Below are positions 1-10,693 of a stretch of 64,000 nt of DNA, piece after piece (the first letter of the stretch is position 1; every line of letters starts with the position of its first letter). Source of the DNA: Archegozetes longisetosus. Taxonomy: Eukaryota; Arthropoda; Arachnida; Sarcoptiformes; Trhypochthoniidae. The notes below the pieces were generated by a model. It saw only the letters and a program-made list of their open reading frames with translations. It did no database searches and was not told the DNA's origin. The DNA is taken from positions 4,428,001-4,492,000 of the forward strand of contig JAEMBT020000008.1 in the NCBI GenBank assembly GCA_018873245.2. Direction: 5' to 3'. The position numbers were made by a program, and so were the translations under genes.

Positions 1-501
1 ACAAAATCAGTGAAATTTTCCATAAGTGTCAATGTTTGTTACTAACTGACCAACACGTACTCGATAATTGCCCTATTGCCCTATTCTCAACACTTTGATC
101 TATTATTGGGGCCATCATCGTGGCTGACCCACAATTAAGGATTATCTTCACAGAACTCTTTATGTTCTGTTTATTTTCCTAAATATAGGCTATTATGAGA
201 TCAATAAAGTTTAAACTTTTTCGGATAAAAACTTTACAACTCGGTCGGAAAAATTGGACAAAACACAATAAAAATTCGGATAAAAATTCAGAACAATATA
301 TCCGTTTATATTAGTATAGTCTCAATTAGTTTTAAGTAAAGTAAATAAATATAACGAATTGAAGACTAATTTTTATATGAAAACTAAGTTAAAACTTCGA
401 TTCAAGGATTTTTTCCATTATTTAAAACATTAATCCTTAAATCCACTTCAAACTGATAAAAAATTGTTTATCACATAAGAGACTGGCATGAGCTCTTTTA
501 T
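1..501. other. AT-rich intergenic DNA, nothing recognised
   Basis: No open reading frame of note, RNA gene or repeat could be recognised in this stretch. Confidence 0.5.
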
Positions 502-866
502 AATTCCAACAAGAAACTCTGAATATTCCGGCAAAAATTTTAACATTTTGTATTATGAAACTTGTAAATGGACTAATTATCTTTAATTAAAGCTATATTT
601 GAAAGAATGAACATAAGGTTTTGGGTCACAACTTTAGGTTAAAAGTGTTGCGCAAGTTTAGTGCACATGTTGTTCATCAAGAGAGTTCTGCGGTCCCATA
701 GAACTCAGTCCCCAAATATAGATACATTTAACATTGCTTATATTAACTGAAAAGCTGAACTAAAGTACAATGCAACTTGAATTAAAGATAGTTAGTCCAT
801 TTACAAGTTTCATAATACAAATTGTTAAGATTTTGCGCGAATTTTCAGAGTTTCTTGGTAAGAATT
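502..866. repeat. Foldback element with about 87-bp arms
   Basis: The left arm (about 502-588) and right arm (about 780-866) are near-identical inverted copies, separated by a loop of about 190 bp. Both contain the block reading TTTCATAATACAAA on one strand and its complement on the other. No coding capacity is seen. It is probably a MITE or foldback transposon; no clear target duplication was found. Confidence 0.7.
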
Positions 867-988
867 AATGAAAGAAGTTTCCGTACATCCATAGAAGATT
901 CGTCTACTCCTGACTTTGACCACATACCTCCATATATGTTATTATTTTCAGATACAATTTGATACCAATCGAAAGATTATTTATCCAA

Positions 989-1530
989 CAACAAAATCCG
1001 CAACTTAGCCCGAAGCCTATTGAACTTTGATCTTTACGCGGGCCATTAGTTTCCGAAGGTACTCAACTTCGAACTGGCGAAATTTCTCTTTGATTCTGTA
1101 GGCAAATTCTTTGTTTTGTTCCCGATCTAGTTTTGTAAACTTTCTGTTTTAATTGAAACATTTAAATGTTTAATTAGTCTTGTTTGTAGGACATTCGGTG
1201 GATTTTCATCACGAGAAATAGTGGATTCCATTCATCTCATGTGGAAACATCATTACGTTCAAAATGCAAAGACGCTCTATGAGATGCATGGGATCCGCCT
1301 TATTTCTCGCGATGAAAACCACACCGAATGTCACACAACTAAGATTAATTGAACTATTTAGGTTTTAATTAAAACAGAAAATTTACAAAAATAGATCGGG
1401 ATCAAAACAAAGAGTTTGCCCACAGAATCAAAGAGAAATTTCGCCAATTCGAAGTTGAGTACCTTCGGAAACTAATGGCCGCGTAAAGATCAAAGTTCGA
1501 AAAGCTTCGGGCTAAGGTGCGGATGAGTTG
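989..1530. repeat. Large foldback with about 250-bp arms
   Basis: Arms at about 989-1243 and 1278-1530 are inverted copies with roughly 85-90% visual identity and a loop of about 35 bp. The symmetric blocks include ACATTCGGTGGATTTTCATC on the left and its complement on the right. It borders a decayed hAT transposase and a second, inverted piece of the same gene (about 1527-1630 against 1750-1880). The region therefore looks like a rearranged hAT copy rather than a simple MITE. Confidence 0.7.
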
Positions 1531-1649
1531 AATCAAAATCAAGTAACTGCTTACAGTGCTGATAATGCAAATGTAAATTATGGTAATTATCATTCAGTCT
1601 ATGAAAACTTCAAGTCAGAAAATAATTTTATAGTAAAAGAGAATTGCAG

Positions 1650-3072
1650 AATTTGAAAAATGTACAAATATTTTGATGATTAGATTTTTCACATCCAAGT
1701 TCGGTTTCATTAAGAAATATTTGACCGTATTATGAATTAAGTGACAATTACAATTCGCTTTTATTATAAAATTATTTTCTGACTTGAAGTTTTCATAGAC
1801 TGAATGATAATTACCATAATTTACATTTGCATTATCAGCACTGTAAGCAATTACTTTATTTTGATTCAACTCATTATTGGTTAAAAATTTCCTTAATTTA
1901 TTATAAATAGCATCAGATTTTTCATTTGAGTCTTCGTAGAAATCAAGTACGAAATTGCATGTCCCATTAGTTTTATCAAAATACTGAATACCGATTGGAA
2001 AAAGTTGAATGTTTCCGTTATTAGAAGAATCGCTTGCTATTGAAAATGCTTTACCTCTAATTTTATTCAAATGAGATTCGATAGAAGCTGGAGACAGAAC
2101 ATTCTCCACTATAGCTTCCATTTTGGTTCGACCACAACGTAATCCTTTGGCAATCTTGGAATCAGTAAATAAATTCTGAATTAATTTGTTACCACAGTCA
2201 GTCAATCGGTAACTAAAGTGATGATTTACTGAATGATATGCCAGACACACCTCTGAGACAACTATAGATTTAGTTTCACTTGAATCACATTTAGCGGTGA
2301 AATTGCTTAACACTGAAGGCATTTTGGCCGAATTCACATTTGATCCGTGTGATTTTGATTTTCTGTGTGTATATTTATAGACAGCTGAAATGCCTTCATA
2401 TTTAATTGTGAATTGAGTTTTACATAATATACAGGGCTTAAAAAGATCTTCTCCAAGGGGTATACAGCAAAAACTGCAGAAGCTACAAGTTTAAAGTAAA
2501 TTTTATAGAATTTGTTATAAAAAATGGAAATTAAAGGTACAAATTTAATATTCAGTATGACCACCATTTGCGCGACGCACAGTATTAAGTCTTTCTGTAT
2601 ATGATAAAAGCAATGTTTCAAATAATTCCGTATCTTTTTGCAAGTGAATTCAACACTTCGGTTACATGTTTTGTGAGCGTTGACAGTGAACATTTATTTG
2701 TACCAGTTTCCGCAACACCTGATTTGTCATGTTTATACTCTATGGTCAGCTATTAGAAAAAAAAACCCGAAAAGTTCTGAGTTTTAAAGCGAAAAATTCA
2801 GAATTTTCATTTTGACTGTTCAACTACTCAAATTATTTCCATTTTGATAGTATTTCAAAAATCATTCAATAATATGTTCATATCATCGATAGTTTTTGCT
2901 GTATACCCATTGCAAAAGATCTTGTTAAACCCTGTATAATTAGCTTTGAAGTTATCAACTTTTCTCAGCCAATCTTTATATTCATCTTTCGAAAGCCATA
3001 TGTCCTAGAAATAAGTCAATCTCTTCTTTGATTTTTTTGGCGATTCATTAATAGTTCGTTTGTTTGACATGA
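1650..3072 (-). pseudogene. hAT-type (BED-finger) transposase remnant
   Basis: Read on the minus strand, a start region near 3072 (MSNKRTINESPKKSKKR) leads to a Cys-x2-Cys...His-x-His finger near 2440-2340. An open stretch of about 240 codons (2337-1615) follows, with the motif VIAYSADNANVNYGNY and the segment CNCHLIHNTVKYF. Both are typical of the RNase-H core of hAT-like transposases. The copy is broken: there is a stop near 3005, the reading frame is interrupted by a segment (about 2440-2890) bounded by inverted 50-bp copies, and the C-terminal dimerisation domain is absent. A piece of the same gene lies inverted at 1527-1630. The start and domain order are inferred from the family. The family call is fairly safe; activity is excluded. 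Confidence 0.65.
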
Positions 3073-3429
3073 TATTAGTTTGTTAGCAATTAATTGATAT
3101 AATAATAAATATTTTCAGTATTTATTGAAAACAAATATTAAATCTTTAGCGAAATGTAAATTATTTGTTCAGAAAATACAGTATTATAGACTATTAGTGT
3201 GAACATTAGCGACAAATAATTATGAGTAAATGTATGACTACTTCAGGGTTCAGTTATGTTTTATGCCTATTTTAGAGTTTTATTTTAGTATTGATACAGA
3301 GTAATGATACAGAGTAATGATAAGTACATTTACATTCTTTTGATACAATTTCGAAAAATATATTTTTTAAACATTTTGTCAAACATTTGTTATTTGAATC
3401 AGAAAAATTAAAATAAATTTAATGCGAAA

Positions 3430-3760
3430 TCAAGCTTCCATACTGAATCGTTTAAGAAAGCAGATACAAAGTCTAATATTGCTAAAAACTTCAATTGTAA
3501 ATTAACCGAAGTCTCTATTGAAGCAAATACACCATTGTCTGAAATAAATCATTAGTCGGTCAAATCATTTTTTGCATAATATATGTAAAGATCGATTCCT
3601 AATGAAACAAATTTACTTAAAAATTGTCAATCGTATTTACTTATAAAGAACTGAGAAGATTAAAAGTATAAATGGCTTTTGTTCAGTTTGCTTTATAATG
3701 GATAAGACGACTGACAAGTATCAAAGGAATATTATTAAAATTTTAGTGTGACCTACACCG
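3430..3760 (+). pseudogene. CGGBP1-like hAT transposase fragment
   Basis: Plus-strand translation gives pieces such as FNCKLTEVSIEANTPLSEIN and RSIPNETNLLKN, then a MDKTTDK-like segment. This is the order expected for the N-terminal half of CGG-binding-protein/hAT-like transposases. Several in-frame stops (for example TAG and TAA near 3550-3590) make it a clear relic. The same family occurs at 46840-47910 and 49100-50290. Confidence 0.55.
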
Positions 3761-4539
3761 AAAGAAATATTCTATTCATGAGTCTTAAATAATACTTTTG
3801 TATGACTCAAAAACGGTTCAAAACGAAGATGTTGTCAAGTCTGATAAAAGACATTTGAGTGGCTCATAGACATACGTATATCTTTCAACCTGCCATTCCA
3901 ACGTCTAAAATAAAACTTCTAGCCATTTATATCTGGTCTTAAGCTTAAAATAAGACGATCGAATATCTTTATCCTTTCAAACGTATTCTACCCAAAAAAT
4001 ATTTCTAAGAGTATATGAATGGAGAACCAATGAAACCGATATTATTTGGTGTACAATTTATTTAAAAACAAATAGTATTACTATTCAATAAGCTTTCAAT
4101 GATTATTGTCATTTATTGTGGCCCAAAAAATGGAATATAATGAATTTGTTCTTGTGGTAACAGATTTGGCATCGTATATACCGTCAGCCTTTAAAAATTG
4201 TATTCTAGTTTACACCAAATGACGTCTCTCACATGCATTGAATAAAATGTGTCACAATTCAAAAAAAATCTGACTGAAGTTAATTCATTTGTTAACAATA
4301 TAAAAATAATTTTAATGAAATATTGTTTCTATTAATTTCATAGCTTTCCCCTCAAAAAACTGCTCCTTACGCATCAATTCCGGACTTTTCCAAACATATT
4401 TCAAGGAGACAAGTTGTACATTCATGAATACCATTCAAAATTTTAAGGCTCATTTTCACTGCATTATGAATTTTAGTCAGAATTTTCTGCAGTAAATTAT
4501 TTATTTCAGAATAGGATTATCTCTATTTACATATAAGCA
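3761..4539. other. AT-rich intergenic DNA, nothing recognised
   Basis: No coding or repeat structure could be supported here. Confidence 0.4.
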
Positions 4540-4619
4540 TAAGAAATCGAAAGGAGTAGTTTTCATTAAATTCTTTAGAACATATGTGTCAAAGAAATTC
4601 TGCTATTTTTCGTATGTTT

Positions 4620-6943
4620 TCATAAATTAGAGTCATCAAAACTTTTAGGTAAATTGAGTTCAATCGAATTCTCATTGATATCTTTACCGTCATGTGAAAG
4701 TTTATTAATAGATGTCTTGAATATTAATTTGCAAATGTTCACATAAGGAGCCTCAAAAATGCAATATAACAGGTAAGAGAAATATCGATTGGATGGCATC
4801 AGCACATGCTATAAAAACTTAAAATAGACAAAGAACAAATTCAAATAATCAACTTTAAAATTAAATTTCATTTATCGACCCAATAATACTCACAAGATTT
4901 TCTTGACTTAAGGTTATTGGACTTTTTATTGTGAAAAAGTTGTGCCAAATGGGAACCATATGCATAAGATATATGCAAAATGTTAAGCGACTCAATGGTT
5001 GTAAACAATTACACGAGAGTAGTTTATTTATTTAGCTTCCTCTACCTGTCGCACATTCGTAAGGAACCACGTCATACCTGATGACCATAAAATTCGGATT
5101 ACAACCAGCATTACTGCAGATTCTAATGGAATATCAACTACCATTTCGCTTTGTGCCAAACCATACAATGAAAAGGGCATCAAAAGTATTTAGGGTAGCA
5201 AAACTATCCATAATACCCAACGAGTAATCTAAATAGTTATTCAACAACAAATGTCTATGGATTTAATTGGCTTTGTTTTGTTGATGTTTCTTACAGGTTT
5301 TATACTGATTTCAGTTTTTCTGATAAAAACTAAGCCAAGAGTTACACCAAAAAAGTATGAAATCAAATGATTATAAGTCATGAACATATATGTTCCAAAC
5401 TCTTCTATTGGACACCTTGATTTAAATGAGGAATTGTTTTGTATATAATTGTCATGATCTTTATGTAAAATGTAATCTGAATTAAATTTTAGCTGTCTTT
5501 TACATTTCTGGATGGAAAAGTATTGATGGATTGAGAGCATTTGAAATACCCGTCAACACGATTAATATGGGAGTAATGAAACCAAGAATTATCATTAAAA
5601 TTATGTATAATTTGTTTAGTACTGGTCTCCGATAATAGAAATAAATAATAAAATATAAAAGTATATGAAGTTGAAAGTCACAACTCAGATACCACGTTAC
5701 GGCATTGCACTATCAAATTCAAAACTTAGATCAATTGATTGTTATATTGTACAGATTAGAGCTTTTGTATACCATCAAGGAATGATTCATCCAATTGTTG
5801 ATGAATAGTAGATTAGTCCACCATGCATTATGACACGGTTCTGTCACAAATCAGTGAATTTTGAGTGAAATAAAGGGCCAGAACCGAAAAGTGGCCAAAT
5901 TATTATGAAGCATATCATTCCAACTGTTGGTGGACTGAATCTATTATTAATATCAAGTTCATTATAATGATTTTAATTAGCTTATCAATAGTTTGATTCT
6001 TTTTAACATAAATGCTTATCGAATTTTAGTTCTAAAACGAGATTGCTCTGAAAAAACAATGAATAACCTGAACCATCGAAGTAAAATAAAGTTGAATATA
6101 TTTATTAGATTCTTCTTAAAAACTGGTAAAATTGAGTATATAGTCAGAAAACCACTAATAAAGAAAATCAAAATAATTTCAACATCTTATAGAATAATTT
6201 TAAGATGAATTATTGTTTAATTGAACAATATTAACCTGATTATAAAAATGTTCCAACAGCTAGCCCGGCATTTATTATTAAATGAGTTATCAAATGCTGA
6301 GCTAATGTATTGACATCAGTCAGTCGTAAAACTGGTGATACTCGTTCTGTCGTTTGAAGAAATGGGTCAAATGCAAAGACATGAACGATAAGTACCCAAA
6401 ATATTGATATAACTCTTAAGTCATGAATGTATTTGAATTGTCCTTCTTTGTTCTTTTTTGTATTGATTTTGAATAATATTTTGTTATTATTCACTAATGA
6501 ATAGCATTCTAAAAGTCTTATAGCAAATGATCCATTACTGAATTTGAGATATTTCAATAAAGTTCCAATTACTATAAGTATTAAGTTTACTGAAATTATG
6601 GTTCTGTAGAAAGAATTTCAGATCAATAGTTTTATTTAAAAATCAATGTATGATTTGAAATGCAATAAAACTTTTAAAATTTGTCTCTGAAAAATGCTTC
6701 TGTCAGTTTTTGCATTATTTTGAACTGTGATTATGCTTCAAATTTTCAGAGATTACACCTTTATTTGTACTTCAAGCATGATATGGTATTGAATACATAG
6801 CAATTCTTTGTCCAAACTTCAGAGATTTCTTATCAATTTCTTATTGTGTTGAACAGTATTTCACTCTCAATCTTAAGTCCGATAATGAGGTCATGGCTTA
6901 AGTTCAATCATAAAATAATAGAAAGTTATTAATAAATGGCAAG
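4620..6943 (-). pseudogene. NRF-6-like acyltransferase, copy A (5'-truncated)
   Basis: Homologous to the two intact copies at 41633-44916 and 56119-59420, exon by exon from exon 3 to the last exon. The last exon (4805-4620) and exon 4 (6557-6240, with the IHDLRVISIFW segment) are the best preserved. Exon 3 has a TAA where the other copies read Gln-Glu, and the exon near 5230-5020 has a stop and a frame slip, so the copy is dead. Exons 1 and 2, with the signal peptide and NRF domain, are missing: homology stops within intron 2 at the Polinton terminus at 6944. They are not found on the far side of the element (after 22901). A functional product would be a multi-pass membrane protein of the acyltransferase-3 family. 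Confidence 0.85.
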
Positions 6944-7245
6944 AGTAGTAGATATGTGCTTCTGGACCGGAGCGCTCTAGACCTGAGAGGGATTCTAGAC
7001 CTGAATACTCTACACTTGAGAGAGATGCCTAAAGCTTCTTTGAGGCTATAATTGAGTTGACGATACTGTCTATTCATAAAATTGATATAAAATTAGTTCA
7101 ATTGTTAATCATTTTATTTTCTCCGAAATCAATGCATCTACAAGATTTTTTATTAACAATTCATTATGATTTTTATCAAATGAGAATACAGATAGAAAAT
7201 CGCAGTAAGAATAACCTAATAATCTTAGTTTTACATAAAGAACAC
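6944..7245 (+). repeat. Polinton left terminal inverted repeat
   Basis: About 302 bp, inverted copy of 22594-22901 with a few substitutions and one small indel. The outer 120 bp holds tandem TCTAGACCTGA-like motifs. The inner part is an antisense copy of the 3' end of the protease gene, so the repeat reaches into coding sequence on the other side. Confidence 0.93.
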
Positions 7246-7565
7246 TAACGCAGTTTTACTCATTCATAATAGTGTTCGCACGTTATATAATGCGTGTTAT
7301 GTATTTTTATGTAGTATCGTGTTCTATATTGCTATATAGTGTGCTATATAATGTTGTATTTTGTATTACTATATAATTCTGTGCGTATAACGCGCAATAA
7401 GTAGTACATTTCTATGTAACATGATACCAAAACATAAAAGAGTGGTGTCCCCGAGTCCTTATTACAGTAATGCTAAAAAGTGAAACTTTGCGCAATAATG
7501 TAAATAAACAAATCTTTTTGGAGTACAACTGATTCTCAACTTTGTTTAGCCACTTTGTTGTTAAG
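7246..7565. other. AT-rich left leader of the Polinton
   Basis: Non-coding stretch between the repeat and the first gene. It contains a run of loosely repeated TATATA and GTGCTATA-like words (about 7270-7410). It may serve as promoter or replication-related DNA, but nothing specific can be proved from sequence. Confidence 0.4.
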
Positions 7566-8632
7566 ATGGCTGCAAGACAGGTGGATCTGAAGAAAAGCTA
7601 CATCAAGAAGCTGCACGACGCGTTTGCTGCATCCAAGGGGAAAATGGACATGATGACGGACCGCATCAAGTCAATACGTAAGAACTGGAGTAAGTACATT
7701 ATTTAATACTTTTTTAAGAAAATCTTTCTAATCCTTTTTTTCTTTTTTTCAGAGATAATGTATGAAGAAATGGAAAGCCTATGGCCCGAAGGACTGGATG
7801 GTTAGATGCCAGACGAGGAGAGGCTAAGAAAATGTCTTTTTATTACGGCTCTCCCGAAACCATACGAAGCTGCGACTGAGGATTTAACAGTAAGTTCAAG
7901 TCTTTTCTTAATTTTCTCAAAACTTTTTTTATTCATTTTTTGTTTATGTAATTTTTCTAGGAAAAACAAACGATTGAAAGGGAGCTCAGGGAAGCGGAAA
8001 CTTCAGAGCTCCGAAGGAAGAAGAACAAAAAGAAACAACTTCCTCTAAGAAAAGAAAATAAAATATCAACAACAAGTTCGGGAAAAAGAGAATCTGCTTC
8101 AACTGATGAAACACCTGGCCATTTGAGTCTCGGCGGACACGGAAGCGACGAACTCGCGTCATCAGGTAAAACAACACTTTAATTCTTGTTTTAACTATTC
8201 ATAATACTAAATCTTTTGTTTCTTTAGCAGGTGTGGCCAATCAGCGAGGAATAGCTGGCCATTTGAGTCTCGGCGAAGGCGGAAGCGAGGAAATGGCGTC
8301 AACTGGTAAAACAACACTTTAATTCTTGTTTTAACTATTAATAACACTAATTTTGTTTTTGTATAGATCCCACTAATTCTTCAATTGAACCAATCAATTC
8401 CTTGGTTAAAATTTCCGGGAGTAAAAGATCGCCAAGTTCTCTTCTTTTGCCAGAGCCAAGAATCATCAAAAAGTTTAAGGGCAAAAAGAAGCAAATTATT
8501 ACAAGGAATCGCCAGAACTTAACTTTAAGCATCAATCCGGTTTCATTACTTCTAATGCAACAACTCTTTGCGAACGGAAATCTCGACCTCAGTTCTTTGG
8601 TCAATCGTAAAGATGTGGTCGATAACGAATAA
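7566..8632 (+). CDS. Five-exon Polinton gene of unknown function (one in-frame stop)
   Basis: Five exons join in frame across GT-AG introns: 7566-7689, 7753-7889, 7961-8165, 8231-8305 and 8367-8632, roughly 265 codons. The product is highly charged. The N-terminus (MAARQVDLKKSYIKKLHDAF) and the ERELREAETSELRRKKNKKK stretch look helical or coiled coil and basic. Exons 3 and 4 both end in GHLSLG-type repeats and both are followed by nearly the same intron start, so an exon with its intron was duplicated. The C-terminus carries KKFKGKKKQ, a likely nuclear signal. A single TAG at 7803-7805 interrupts exon 2; the frame is open on both sides. A polyadenylation signal follows at 8874. No family was recognised. 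Role is unknown; nuclear or DNA binding is only inferred from charge. Confidence 0.6.
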
Positions 8633-8873
8633 GTGTTTTTATTTTATACCAGTAAATCATTTTCTTGCATATCTATTAAATTTTTTTAAAAATAAGAGAA
8701 ATGATAAAAGTTTAAAAAGTAAAAAAGAATCTAAAATGATAAAAAGAAAAAAAATTAAAAAATATAAAGGGGAAAAAATTATATTAATCAATTTTATAAT
8801 ATTCTTTATACAATATTCCAATTTTATATTAATTTTTATTAAACAATTTATCCAATATTTAAACAAAAATTTC

Positions 8874-8879
8874 AATAAA
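8874..8879 (+). promoter_or_regulatory. AATAAA polyadenylation signal
   Basis: First canonical signal downstream of the five-exon gene, about 240 bp after its stop, in very AT-rich DNA. Confidence 0.4.
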
Positions 8880-9050
8880 GTTTTTTATTATACCCCTTAA
8901 AAATGTATTCGTCCTAGATTTTGCGCAGATCTTAGATTCTGGTTTAGATTCTAGATTGAAGTTGTAATTTTGTAAATTCTTTGTATTGTTCATATAATAC
9001 ATTTGACTTATCGAGACTGGTTCTTCTTCTTCTTCTAAAGTCTTTACTCA

Positions 9051-9985
9051 ATGGCAAACTCGAAATCTTCTAAACCTTTTGAGGTATGATTTTTCTTATA
9101 TAAATTTTATTTTTAAAAATTCTATTCTATTCTATTCCTTTTTAAACGTTTTATTCATATAAGACTTTTTCATATTTAAGTTGAATCTCCAAATCTTCAG
9201 TTTTATGTTTCATTCATATAAAATATAACGTTTTTTTACTTTTGAATTATGCATTAATTTTCTGTAAACTTTTTTTTACTTCGTTTTAACAAGTTTCACT
9301 TGATAAAAATCATTAATAGAAATCTGTTTAATTGTATATATTAAAATACTTTCTTATTACGAATCATGTTTCTTTAAATGTTCTTAAAATATATAAATAT
9401 TAGTTTCAATGTCTCAATATTGCTAAATCTTTGTTTAGTTAAATACTATTATTCCAAACTAATCATAATCTTTAAACTTTCTATTGCAATACGAATAATA
9501 TCGATTATGATGATGATTAGAGTGAAACAATCATCTCGTTTCAATTGAGCTACATTTTGAGAGATGCGAATAGATCACTGCACGCGGCTGTTGTCAGAAA
9601 TCCATGGAAGACTCCGGAAGGCAGTATTTACAATTTCATAAGGATGGAATTCAGACTTAATCGCGGCGAAAATGCAAACCTAATTACTGTTTCTCTTACT
9701 CCAACTTAATTTCAGTGGATAATGCATCAAATTGAGAAATGTTCAATTTCTCAGGAAATTCCAGGTGAAAAAGAAGGCAAATACATCTGCTTCGAACGAC
9801 CCAGTAATATCTATCAAAGCATTGTCGTAAGCATAATTGATCGAAATGCTAAATTTGGTATCTTGATCGATGAACAAGAACAAGGCATGCTTCAGCATTT
9901 TGCCAAGATTCTTGTATTCATAATGGAATACCAATCAGCTAAAGATGAGAAAATGCAAGAATTGGTGAAGTTAATCTACTCTTAA
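9051..9985 (+). pseudogene. Unknown two-exon Polinton gene with a nonsense codon
   Basis: A short first exon (9051-9083, MANSKSSKPFE) ends at a GTATGA donor. The second exon begins after TTAG at 9521 and stays in one frame to 9985, apart from a TAA at 9707-9709. The downstream part reads MHQIEKCSISQEIPGEKEGK and on to a segment around IDRNAKFGILIDEQEQGM, about 87 codons. Intron 1 (about 437 bp) is the longest in the element. No known family was recognised. If the stop is real, only a truncated protein, or reinitiation at the Met at 9722, is possible. The gene call rests on frame continuity and splice signals. Confidence 0.5.
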
Positions 9986-10006
9986 GTCGTGGCAGAAAAA
10001 GTCAGA

Positions 10007-10411
10007 ATGATTATTAAGCAAAGATGTAACGGATGTAAAGAAGAAAGCCTTGTTTATGACGAGCATGATTGCAAGAAAGAACTTGTAGAGGAGTTGCTTG
10101 ATCTGTTGATGCAAAATCTGAACAACAGCGAAGCGAAAAAATGTTTTAACGAATTGTTTGAGTATTACTCTAAACTACTAAACCTTAATGAAGTTCTTGG
10201 TCAGGAGGCAAAATATAAGCTGCTTCCGGCTATGATCGAAAAGCCTGAACAACTACTCGATGCCGTGAAACAAAGCTATGGATTTGAAGATCCAACTTGG
10301 AAATCTAAGGTCATTGGATGCCTGAATCAAAGGAAACGAGAATTGGATGAATTTGAGGCACTTTCCAGATGTGTAGAAGAAGAACCGAATGAGAAGCGTC
10401 CTCGCATTTAA
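10007..10411 (+). CDS. Small hypothetical Polinton protein with Cys/His motif
   Basis: Open frame of 134 codons from the first ATG (10007); the frame is open a little further upstream without an ATG. Near the N-terminus it reads QRCNGCKEESLVYDEHDC, a C-x2-C plus H-x-C arrangement that could bind a metal. The rest is predicted helical and acidic, ending in a basic tail (EKRPRI) that could act as a nuclear signal. It sits just after the broken two-exon gene and before PolB, in the same direction. A polyadenylation signal follows at 10575. Function is unknown. Confidence 0.6.
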   Translation: MIIKQRCNGCKEESLVYDEHDCKKELVEELLDLLMQNLNNSEAKKCFNELFEYYSKLLNLNEVLGQEAKYKLLPAMIEKPEQLLDAVKQSYGFEDPTWKSKVIGCLNQRKRELDEFEALSRCVEEEPNEKRPRI

Positions 10412-10574
10412 GTTGAATGAATTCATTGGAGAAGCATTTTGAAAATTAATTTTATCTCTTATGATTAGTTCATAATTTTATATTCAGAACATTATATCAA
10501 TTGATTTTCTATTCCTTATCAATTATAATTTTATTAGTATATTCGATTAGATTAGAAAGCATTTTTAATGATTA

Positions 10575-10580
10575 AATAAA
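10575..10580 (+). promoter_or_regulatory. AATAAA polyadenylation signal
   Basis: Canonical signal about 165 bp after the small Cys/His gene and about 110 bp before the PolB start. Confidence 0.4.
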
Positions 10581-10693
10581 AAATATATTAAACATTGCTT
10601 CATGTACGCCTTTAAATATAACTCGAATGCGCATGTGTGGTCTACCACTCGGTTCACCGTCTTGTCAGTTGAAATTGTAAGTCATTTTGAAAA

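Noticed and set aside
7057..7248. Open frame in the left terminal repeat
   Set aside because: It is the antisense shadow of the protease 3' end copied in the inverted repeat.
8347..8875. Minus- and plus-strand frames around exon 5 of the first Polinton gene
   Set aside because: Frame shadows of exon 5 and of the very AT-rich 3' region.
10611..10670. TATA-like word and TCAGTT initiator upstream of PolB
   Set aside because: The spacing of about 50 bp is too long for a TATA-initiator pair, and both words are common in AT-rich DNA.
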